Part shown: positions 15,325 through 21,509 of the stretch, one piece after another
Position numbering within the stretch: position 1 is the stretch's first letter
Layout of the letters: each line of letters starts with the position of its first letter
Assembly: GCA_937923365.1 (NCBI GenBank)
Contig: CALAIJ010000002.1
Span: forward strand, 1 to 22,385
DNA: 22,385 nt
Source of the DNA: an uncultured Sulfitobacter sp.
GTDB lineage: Bacteria > Pseudomonadota > Alphaproteobacteria > Rhodobacterales > Rhodobacteraceae
Direction: 5' to 3'
The notes under the pieces: model-generated
Seen by the model: the letters and a program-made list of their open reading frames with translations, nothing else
Told to the model about the DNA's origin: nothing
The model's database searches: none
Program-made: the position numbers and the translations under genes

Positions 15325-16008
15325 ATGCGAACTTTTTTCACGATTTTTTGCCTGCTGGTGGGCGTCTCCTGGACCACCCCTGCGCAAGCACAGGACCCCA
15401 TGCGGGTGCTGGTGATGGGCGACAGTTTCATGACATCCAACGGATCGCGGGGGTCAGCGGTGCCCAAACTTCTGGGCAAAGCCCTTGGCGGCGCGCGTGT
15501 CACCAGCCGCGCCGCGACGGGCGCGCGCTATGTCTACGGACTGCCGATCAGTGGCGCGCTGGGACTGAATATTCCCAAGCAATGGCGCAACGGGAACTGG
15601 GATTGGGTCGTGATGAATGGTGGCGGCAATGACCTGTGGCTGGGCTGCGGCTGCGGTACGTGCGGCCCCCGGCTGGAGCGTTTGATCTCGGGCGACGGAC
15701 GGCGCGGATTGATCCCGCAGACGGTCGCCCGCGCCCGTGCTTCTGGCGCAAGGGTGGCCTACGTGGGGTATCTGCGCAGTCCGGGCCGTGGGTCTCCGAT
15801 TGAGGGGTGCCGTGTCTGGGGCGACAAGCTGGAAGCGCGGATCAGTAAAATGGCATCGCGTGACCGTGGGACATATTTTGTGTCGCTGGCCAGAATGGTG
15901 CCAAACGGCGACCGCAGCTTTCACGCGGGCGACATGATCCACCCCTCGCCCAAGGGCTCTGCTGCGGCGACTGCGCTGATTGCCAAAACGATACTCCGCG
16001 CACGCTAG
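15325..16008 (+). CDS. Exported SGNH/GDSL-family hydrolase
   Basis: This 227-residue protein has a cleavable signal peptide (MRTFFTIFCLLVGVSW, cleavage probably after AQA at 22) and the SGNH blocks. GDSFMTSN gives nucleophile S34, GGGNDLW gives N102, and DMIHPSPKG gives D203 and H206 of the catalytic triad. The family hydrolyses esters, including acyl or acetyl groups on lipids, peptidoglycan and polysaccharides; the substrate here is unknown. A cysteine cluster C108, C110 and C113 (GCGCGTCG) plus C162 is unusual for the family and could form disulfides or bind metal in the periplasm. The ATG follows AAGG by eight bases. Its TAG stop overlaps the stop of the convergent membrane protein gene inside a CTAG palindrome. 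Confidence 0.9.
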   Translation: MRTFFTIFCLLVGVSWTTPAQAQDPMRVLVMGDSFMTSNGSRGSAVPKLLGKALGGARVTSRAATGARYVYGLPISGALGLNIPKQWRNGNWDWVVMNGGGNDLWLGCGCGTCGPRLERLISGDGRRGLIPQTVARARASGARVAYVGYLRSPGRGSPIEGCRVWGDKLEARISKMASRDRGTYFVSLARMVPNGDRSFHAGDMIHPSPKGSAAATALIAKTILRAR

Positions 16009-16685
16009 TGCGTTTTGCGGAAGGTCAGGTTGCTCTGTGTGCCCAAGCCGCGCCGCAGGAAAAATACGATCACGCAAAGGCTTAGCACCAGCCACAGACC
16101 ACCCCAGAACAGGGTCGGCCCGCCGTATTGCTCTGCCAGCATGCGCGCATCCGACCGCAAGCCGGACCGCCGGATGGTATCGTCAAAGATATCGTAAGGC
16201 ACGTAGATCAGGCTGGTCAGGCCGATGATGCGCAGGACCATATCGTTGATCTGGCGCGGCAGGAAACGGGCTGTCGCCACCAATGCCAGCCCGCCAGCCA
16301 CGCAGAACGCAATGGCAAACAAGTCGCGGATATAGAGCAACGTCACCGCCAGCATGACCACGCCGCACAGGGCAACCACCGCACGGTCCGCATGGGTGCG
16401 CAGCGCCATGACAAGCAGCATCGCACCCAACAGCAATGAACCGACATAGCCCGCCGACAGGATCAAAAAGCCGTTGCCGCCCCGCGTGATCGCATGGCCG
16501 CCCTGCTGCGCAGAGATCGAGATTTCCTCGATCCGTCCACCTGTGAGGATGGCGGCCAGCCCGTGGGACAGCTCGTGCAGGAAAATCACGAATATCTTGA
16601 GCGGCAACACAACGGGCGTCTGCCAAAGGGCAAACACCACAGCTGTGATCGCGATAAGTTGCCAGTGTCCCTTGAGCATCTGCAT
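16005..16685 (-). CDS. M50B-like membrane metalloprotease-family protein
   Basis: This 226-residue polytopic membrane protein has HELSHGLAAILTGGRI (residues 37-52), the zinc-binding HExxH form of M50 proteases placed inside a membrane helix. About six hydrophobic segments follow (78-95, 104-120, 122-140, 150-165, 190-210). An aspartate pair in YDIFDD (164-169) could give the third ligand. It fits the M50B-like (PF13398-type) group, whose biological substrates are largely unknown; there is no PDZ domain as in RseP. The start MQMLKGHWQL could also be read from M3. It converges on the SGNH hydrolase with a four-base overlap and stands 51 bases before the end of the thioredoxin gene. Proteolytic activity is inferred, not shown. 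Confidence 0.8.
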   Translation of the reverse strand: MQMLKGHWQLIAITAVVFALWQTPVVLPLKIFVIFLHELSHGLAAILTGGRIEEISISAQQGGHAITRGGNGFLILSAGYVGSLLLGAMLLVMALRTHADRAVVALCGVVMLAVTLLYIRDLFAIAFCVAGGLALVATARFLPRQINDMVLRIIGLTSLIYVPYDIFDDTIRRSGLRSDARMLAEQYGGPTLFWGGLWLVLSLCVIVFFLRRGLGTQSNLTFRKTH

Positions 16686-16736
16686 CCCCGCATCAGGCCG
16701 TGGCCGCGCGGGGATGTCAAACCGGTTGGAACGGCG

Positions 16737-17135
16737 TCAGAGGCCAATGTCCATCAACTGCTTGATCTGGCTCTCTCCGGTGCCCGCAACCAGGCGGCCC
16801 AGTTCTTTGTTGCCTTTGAGGACAATCAGCGTAGAGCGGCGCGGGATCCCGCGTGAGGTTGTGACCGTATGGGATTTGTAATCGTCCCAATCAACCTTCA
16901 CGAACATCATGGCCTGATCATAGGCGGGATTGGCCGCGCGCAGGGCATTGATGACACGGCCCTGCCGTTTGCATGTGCTGCACCATGTGGCGGAGTAATC
17001 GACAAAGACAGTCTTGCCCGCCTTCAGCGCGTCCTCGATCAAACCGGGCTTATAGGTGCGAAAGGTCGCAGCCTGAGCCAGTGTCGGGACAATAGGAGCG
17101 GCAAGAGCAGCAGCAATAAAGGTACGTCGTTTCAT
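16737..17135 (-). CDS. Exported thioredoxin-fold protein
   Basis: The protein has 132 residues. The N-terminus MKRRTFIAAALAAPIVPTLAQA is an export signal with a twin-arginine-like RRTFI motif. The mature part is a thioredoxin fold with the redox motif WCSTC (C52, C55) and the cis-proline segment GIPRRST. The CSTC dipeptide and sequence around it resemble the C-terminal domain of DsbD and stand-alone thiol reductants rather than oxidising DsbA. It begins 16 bases after the ccdA stop on the same strand, so CcdA probably passes cytoplasmic electrons to it, and it then reduces a periplasmic partner such as an apocytochrome or a sulfoxide reductase. Partner identity is inference. Tat rather than Sec export is possible but not certain. 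Confidence 0.9.
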   Translation of the reverse strand: MKRRTFIAAALAAPIVPTLAQAATFRTYKPGLIEDALKAGKTVFVDYSATWCSTCKRQGRVINALRAANPAYDQAMMFVKVDWDDYKSHTVTTSRGIPRRSTLIVLKGNKELGRLVAGTGESQIKQLMDIGL

Positions 17136-17151
17136 GTGTGTCTCCTTGGGG

Positions 17152-17865
17152 TTAGATGCTTACGGAAAGGTCTTGCAGCCAGATTGGCATCACATCAAGC
17201 AGCCAACCTTCGATGTAGTGGTGAAGTCCAAAAAACAACATGGCGCCCACCAAGATGAACGTGACGCCAAGAATGGGTTTGGATCGCTCTGCCAGACTGC
17301 GCAGCATTTGGGCGCGGCTACGGATCGCCTCGCGTGCGCCAAGTCCCAGCCCGATGATCAAGGTGGACACACCCATGGCGAAAAATACCATGATCAGCGT
17401 GACATAGCCCAAGTTCTCTCCCTGAGAAGCAAGAGCGATGGCGCCCCCAAGCGTGGGCCCGATGCAGGGCGACCAGACTATACCTAACAAAAGCCCGCCC
17501 AGAAACTGCCCCCATAGCGATCCGGCATCAACCGCGTTCATGTGGTTGTCAGCGCCCGCAGCAAGGCCAGCGGTCGCCATCTCGAAACGAGCGGAAAAGG
17601 CAGGCACCAGCAGGATCAGACCGAAGACGATCATCAGCCCAGCACCGATTTGCGCCAGTCGGTCCTGCGTCAGACCGATGGAACTGCCAAAAGCAGTGAC
17701 CAAAACGCCAAAGACGACGAACGACACGCTCATCCCCGCCGCCAATGCGAGGGGGCCTGCTTTGCTGGTGTTCAGCGCACTGACCAATACGATCGGTAGC
17801 ACTGGCAGCACGCAAGGGTTGATCAGCGTCAAAAGCCCAGCAAGATATGCGAATACGAATTCCAT
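17152..17865 (-). CDS. ccdA: CcdA/DsbD-type thiol-disulfide transport membrane protein
   Basis: This 237-residue inner-membrane protein has six predicted helices and the two CcdA cysteines, C18 in LINPCVLPVLP and C134 in WSPCIGPTLGG. These relay electrons from cytoplasmic thioredoxin to periplasmic thiol proteins for cytochrome c assembly or disulfide repair. I chose the ATG at 17865 because MEFVFAYLAGLLTLINPC is the family start; in-frame ATGs six and twelve codons upstream (17883 and 17901) would add a polar tail. The ribosome site is weak (CAGG four bases away). It is the upstream gene of a two-gene operon with the thioredoxin. Length is standard. Confidence 0.93.
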   Translation of the reverse strand: MEFVFAYLAGLLTLINPCVLPVLPIVLVSALNTSKAGPLALAAGMSVSFVVFGVLVTAFGSSIGLTQDRLAQIGAGLMIVFGLILLVPAFSARFEMATAGLAAGADNHMNAVDAGSLWGQFLGGLLLGIVWSPCIGPTLGGAIALASQGENLGYVTLIMVFFAMGVSTLIIGLGLGAREAIRSRAQMLRSLAERSKPILGVTFILVGAMLFFGLHHYIEGWLLDVMPIWLQDLSVSI

Positions 17866-17959
17866 GGGCCTGATGTGGCGCATAGCGAACCCACAAAGCA
17901 ATCGCTACAGACCTGTTCGCCCATAACAATCCCGTCAGAAGGCTGTAGCAAAGCCTGCG

Positions 17960-18778
17960 TCAATCACCCAGCTTGGCGTGCACCTCGTCCAGATCGATCT
18001 CGCCGATGGGCATCTTATTGCCGGGGTTTTCAAAGTCATATTTGAACAGGTCAAAGTCCCGTTTGAAAATCTCGCGGACCAGATGCATGGACAGGTCGTC
18101 GAAGTAATCCTCGACCGGGTGTGCGCGTTTGGGGCCGTGCCCTTCGCTTTCGTTGAAGCGCGGGATTTCGGCCAGATCGATGCTGTGCTTTGTCTCGATA
18201 CTGTCCAGAACCTGCTGCATGCCGTCGTTGAACGCCTCGGTCCAGAAAATCTTGTCGTAGCGCCCGCCGTTGACGATAAAGGTGCTGACGTGGCCGGACA
18301 TGGCAGACCAGTGAATGTCGGGGTCCATCGGTCTGCGCCAGCGGATGGTGTCACGGGCAAACAGCAGAAAACGGCGGAAGCTGGCGATCTGGTCGAACTC
18401 CTGCTTGCCATCGTCGCCGCCCACTTCGATCCCGTATTTCTGGACCAGCATCGGCACGAGATTGCCGCGATAGCGACGCCCGTTGCGCTGGATACCACAG
18501 ATTTTGTCAAAGAACGAGCTGAGGATGCGCGTGTACGGGTTGCGCACGCAGGTGAAGGCGTAAGACTTGTGCGTGGTCACATTAGCCGTGATCGGCGCTT
18601 GCGATGCATCCAGCGCCCATTTGTGCATCTTGTCCTTGGCGTCGTGGATATCGCCGTCAAAGAACTCTCCGTGATCGGAGTAATACATGATCTGCCCGAT
18701 GGTAGAGCACGCGCATTTTGGTACAACGCGATAGACGACGCTTTCGCTCTCCGTCATCCATGTTCCCGGAAAACCCAT
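17960..18778 (-). CDS. Sulfotransferase family 2 (carbohydrate sulfotransferase-like)
   Basis: This 272-residue protein resembles the HNK-1/chondroitin-type sulfotransferases. VPKCACSTIGQI (19-30) matches the 5'-phosphosulfate-binding loop, with K21 and S25/T26. CVRNPYTRILSSF (77-89) matches the 3'-phosphate-binding block, with R79 and S87/S88. DPDIHWSAMSG (152-162) recalls the DEHWxPQ element of carbohydrate sulfotransferases. Such enzymes transfer sulfate from PAPS to glycans. No signal or anchor is seen, so it is likely cytoplasmic. The start at 18778 has AGGAG ten bases upstream; an alternative ATG lies seven codons in. It is divergent from a GT14 glycosyltransferase, suggesting that both act on one glycan. 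The acceptor is unknown. Confidence 0.88.
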   Translation of the reverse strand: MGFPGTWMTESESVVYRVVPKCACSTIGQIMYYSDHGEFFDGDIHDAKDKMHKWALDASQAPITANVTTHKSYAFTCVRNPYTRILSSFFDKICGIQRNGRRYRGNLVPMLVQKYGIEVGGDDGKQEFDQIASFRRFLLFARDTIRWRRPMDPDIHWSAMSGHVSTFIVNGGRYDKIFWTEAFNDGMQQVLDSIETKHSIDLAEIPRFNESEGHGPKRAHPVEDYFDDLSMHLVREIFKRDFDLFKYDFENPGNKMPIGEIDLDEVHAKLGD

Positions 18779-18812
18779 AGACCTATTACTCCTGCTCGGC
18801 GCTGACTGTTTT

Positions 18813-18834
18813 TGGCAACAGTTCGGCTTTGCCA
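18813..18834. repeat. Inverted repeat in the sulfotransferase leader
   Basis: TGGCAA (18813-18818) and TTGCCA (18829-18834) form a perfect six-base dyad with a ten-base spacer, 35 bases before the sulfotransferase ATG. It is downstream of the candidate promoter and could be a leader hairpin or a repressor site. Confidence 0.35.
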
Positions 18835-18855
18835 CAAAAAACCAAATAAATCCTG

Positions 18856-18884
18856 TTTATTCAATCACTCTTCACCATTATCAA
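18856..18884 (-). promoter_or_regulatory. Candidate promoter for the sulfotransferase
   Basis: On the minus strand TTGATA (5/6 to TTGACA) and AATAAA (4/6 to TATAAT) are spaced 17 bases, in the AT-rich 145-base region between divergent genes. The -10 box is one arm of a perfect AATAAA-N5-TTTATT dyad (18845-18861), which might be an operator. Confidence 0.45.
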
Positions 18885-18923
18885 CGTAAACAATTGCATG
18901 AAAAGGTGCTGATCGTCTCAAAT

Positions 18924-20501
18924 ATGGCAAAAATCGCCTACATATTGCTGTGTCACAAGGACCCTGACGCTGTCATCAGGCAGGCGCAACGGCTGACAGC
19001 TGTGGGCGATTACATGGCGATCCACTTTGATGCCTCCGCCAGTGCGGCCGATTACCGTGAAATCCGCGCGGCCCTTGCCAACAACCCTAACGTGACATTT
19101 GCATCCAGCCGCATCCGCTGCGGGTGGGGGGAATGGTCGTTGGTGCAGGCCACGTTGAATGCGGTCCGCTCTGCGGTAAAGGCATTTCCACGTGCCACGC
19201 ATTTCTACATGCTGTCAGGCGACTGCATGGCGATCAAATCGGCGGAATTCATCCACCAGTTTCTAGACGACAATGATGCAGACTTTATCGAAAGCGTGGA
19301 TTTCTTTGAAAGCGACTGGATCAAGACCGGCTGGAAAGAAGAACGCCTGATCTACCGTCACTGGTTCAACGAACGCACACAAAAGAAACGCTTTTACGCG
19401 ATGTTCGAGGCGCAAAAGCGCCTTGGCCTGACACGCGACATCCCCAGCGACATTCAGGTCATGATCGGCAGCCAGTGGTGGTGTCTGCGCCGCCGCACCA
19501 TTGAATGGATGCTCGATTTCACGACCAAGCGCCGCGATGTCATGCGCTTTTTCGCCACCACATGGATCCCGGACGAGACGTTTTTTCAAACCCTTGTGCG
19601 CCACCTTGTGCCTGAAAATGAAATCCGCTCGCGCACCCTGACGTTTCTGATGTTCAGCGACTACGGCATGCCCGTGACGCTGTATAATGACCACTACGAT
19701 CTGCTGCTCAGTCAGGACTATCTTTTCGCGCGCAAGATCAGTGCGGAGGCGACGGACCTCAAGCGCCGCCTTGGCCTGCTTTATGCGGCCGAGAATGTGC
19801 AGTTCCAGATCAGCAACGAGGGGCGCAGCCTGTTCCACTTCCTGACGGAGCGGGGCCGCATCGGGCGCCGTTTCGCCACGCGCTTTTGGGAGACCGAATC
19901 CACGCTGGGCCGTGAACGCGAACTTCTGATCGTGGTCTGCAAGAAATGGCATGTGGCCAAACGCGTGCTTGAACGCATTCGCCAAGTGACCAACGTGCCC
20001 GCCATCGAGTACCTCTTTAACGAGGCGCATACCCCCCTGCCCGATCTGGGCGGCATCCAGACCTCGCTTGAGAAACGCACACGCCACCGCCGCGCGCTGA
20101 TGCGGATGCTGTTCGACTATTACGAGACCGATCGCCTGATCGTCTGCATGGACCCGGGCAGTCTGGACTTGCTGAACGATTTCGCCTCTGACCGATCGGT
20201 CACCCGGATCCTGGAAATTGAATGCCAGTTCACGGACGACTATCTGACAGGTCACGCCATGCGCGTCGGCCTTGCAGGAGAGCAGACCTCCGCCGACACA
20301 TTGGACCGCCTGCTGCCAACAATCCGCAATGATATGGTGTTTGAATCCGACCGCATCCGCGATGCAGAGTTCGAGAACCACAGCCGCATGCGCGAAGGGG
20401 CCACACCGGACCAGAACGCCGAAGCGCTCAGCAAGTTTCTGGCAATTCCACCGGACAAAGCCTCAGAGATCGCGCAAACTGACTACCTGTTTGCAGACTG
20501 A
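18924..20501 (+). CDS. GT14 (core-2/I-branching, xylosyltransferase-like) glycosyltransferase with C-terminal extension
   Basis: This 525-residue protein has an N-terminal GT14 domain (about 1-270): MAKIAYILLCHKDP, HFDASAS (34-40), YMLSGDCMAI (95-104), GSQWWCLRR (182-190) and IPDETFFQTL (215-224) with the likely catalytic base E218. The family adds GlcNAc (core-2 branching) or xylose (proteoglycan initiation) in animals; bacterial products are poorly known. The C-terminal 250 residues have no recognised motif. I recall a DUF5927-type region in such roseobacter proteins, which needs a domain search. The start at 18924 gives the family N-terminus; the earlier ATG at 18894 is possible, and neither has a strong ribosome site. 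It is divergent from the sulfotransferase and ends at a hairpin plus T-run. Confidence 0.88.
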   Translation: MAKIAYILLCHKDPDAVIRQAQRLTAVGDYMAIHFDASASAADYREIRAALANNPNVTFASSRIRCGWGEWSLVQATLNAVRSAVKAFPRATHFYMLSGDCMAIKSAEFIHQFLDDNDADFIESVDFFESDWIKTGWKEERLIYRHWFNERTQKKRFYAMFEAQKRLGLTRDIPSDIQVMIGSQWWCLRRRTIEWMLDFTTKRRDVMRFFATTWIPDETFFQTLVRHLVPENEIRSRTLTFLMFSDYGMPVTLYNDHYDLLLSQDYLFARKISAEATDLKRRLGLLYAAENVQFQISNEGRSLFHFLTERGRIGRRFATRFWETESTLGRERELLIVVCKKWHVAKRVLERIRQVTNVPAIEYLFNEAHTPLPDLGGIQTSLEKRTRHRRALMRMLFDYYETDRLIVCMDPGSLDLLNDFASDRSVTRILEIECQFTDDYLTGHAMRVGLAGEQTSADTLDRLLPTIRNDMVFESDRIRDAEFENHSRMREGATPDQNAEALSKFLAIPPDKASEIAQTDYLFAD

Positions 20502-20548
20502 CCCGCGCAGCTTTGGCCCCTTTTTCTGGCCTTAACTCTTCCCGGGAT

Positions 20549-20577
20549 GTTTGAAGGGCAGAGCCCTTCATTCAAAC
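20549..20577. terminator. Hairpin in the GT14 / DUF1523 convergent gap
   Basis: GAAGGGC (20553-20559) pairs with GCCCTTC (20563-20569), and GTTT (20549-20552) with AAAC (20574-20577) past a four-base bulge. No long T-run follows. With the next hairpin it forms a double stop between convergent genes. Confidence 0.5.
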
Positions 20578-20586
20578 AAATGGAAT

Positions 20587-20610
20587 GCGGGCCTGCCCGC
20601 TCATTTTTTT
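20587..20610 (+). terminator. Intrinsic terminator of the glycosyltransferase gene
   Basis: GCGGGCCTGCCCGC is a tight hairpin (20587-20600) followed by TCA and seven T (20604-20610). The T-run lies inside the last codons of the convergent DUF1523 gene, so terminator and coding sequence share bases. Confidence 0.75.
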
Positions 20611-21230
20611 GACCGCCAGGTCCCCAGCCACTTGCTAAAGCCGGCGCGTTGCTCAGCGATGCCGTCTTCCATGGCCTCCAGCGTGGGATCGATACGGGCC
20701 TGACGGAACCGGCGCCAGCGCACCCAGATCGCGTAGACAATGGCAAAGAAGACCAGCAGGATAAAGATGTTGAGCCACGGAATGCCTTTGCCCGCCTCCG
20801 GCCCCGGGATCGGCGTGATCGAAATCCCGTTGGGGAAGATGGAGAAAAATTCGTTGCGCCAGCCATAGTGTTTGATCAGCGCCCATTGCGGCTCTGCCTT
20901 GGTGGACTTGAGGTCGGCGGCCTCCGTTTGCAGGTTCTTGGTGTCGAACTTGAAGTACGGCGGCCAGCCCCAACCGGTATCCTCGTTCCGGTAGACCATG
21001 ACGCGGCCATTGTCTTTGACGGCCTGAATAAACAGCACATCGCGGTTTACAGCGGTCGCGTCACTGCCCGTGTCGGCAGAAGCCCAGAACAGCGAATTCT
21101 CACCAAAGTCCACGCGCTGCTCGAAGGTATCAACCACCCGCACGATGTCCTTTTGCGGCAGCGTGTAGTGAAAGAACGCCGCGACCAGCACCCAGACGAT
21201 GATCCAGAAAACCCACTTGATAATGCCCAT
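20601..21230 (-). CDS. DUF1523-family membrane protein
   Basis: This 209-residue protein of the DUF1523 family is known to me mainly from Rhodobacterales. One membrane helix at 5-22 and another at 150-171 enclose a periplasmic domain of about 125 residues. That domain has conserved-looking Trp/Asp stretches (VVDTFEQRVDFGE, YRNEDTGWGWPPYFKFDT, LIKHYGWRNEFFSIFPNGISI). The C-terminus is basic and cytoplasmic (RWRRFRQARI...RSKK). The function is unknown. A good ribosome site (GAGAGG, six bases away) precedes the start, which lies 12 bases after the small membrane protein gene, so the three genes to the right edge form one operon. The domain sequence suggests a sensor or scaffold, but no catalytic residues can be named. 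Confidence 0.88.
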   Translation of the reverse strand: MGIIKWVFWIIVWVLVAAFFHYTLPQKDIVRVVDTFEQRVDFGENSLFWASADTGSDATAVNRDVLFIQAVKDNGRVMVYRNEDTGWGWPPYFKFDTKNLQTEAADLKSTKAEPQWALIKHYGWRNEFFSIFPNGISITPIPGPEAGKGIPWLNIFILLVFFAIVYAIWVRWRRFRQARIDPTLEAMEDGIAEQRAGFSKWLGTWRSKK

Positions 21231-21242
21231 GCTGGACCTCTC

Positions 21243-21509
21243 TTACGAAAAATTGGTGAGGTAGATGATCACTGCGATCACCACCACCGGAATGACGTAG
21301 ACGCCCCAGATCAGCTTGCGCCGGACGGAGCCGTCGTATTTCTCAAGCCCGCGCTCTACGAAGGTATCGCGGTCGACCTTCTTTGGCCCCGCCTCCCATT
21401 TCTGGCGAAGTTTGCCGCGGCGCACGGCGCGGGAATAAAACGACAGGCACACGAAAACGATCGACAGAAAGATAAATCCGAACACGGCCAGACGGGCAAA
21501 TCCTAACAT
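21243..21509 (-). CDS. Small two-helix membrane protein
   Basis: This 88-residue protein has hydrophobic helices at about 5-24 and 66-85. They are joined by a charged loop (SRAVRRGKLRQKWEAGPKK onwards, then VDRDTFVERGLEKYDGSVRRK) that is probably cytoplasmic under the positive-inside rule. I do not recognise a named family. Its ATG follows the DUF6638-like stop directly (TAGATG), and its ribosome site, GAGGAGG, is unusually strong and lies in the last codons of that gene, so it should be well translated. Its constant company with membrane protein DUF1523 suggests a joint complex; this is inference. Confidence 0.82.
   Translation of the reverse strand: MLGFARLAVFGFIFLSIVFVCLSFYSRAVRRGKLRQKWEAGPKKVDRDTFVERGLEKYDGSVRRKLIWGVYVIPVVVIAVIIYLTNFS

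Noticed and set aside
17904..17949. GCTACAG/CTGTAGC inverted repeat between ccdA and the sulfotransferase
   Set aside because: Seven-base arms 32 bases apart, partly beyond plausible hairpin range and without context; likely chance.
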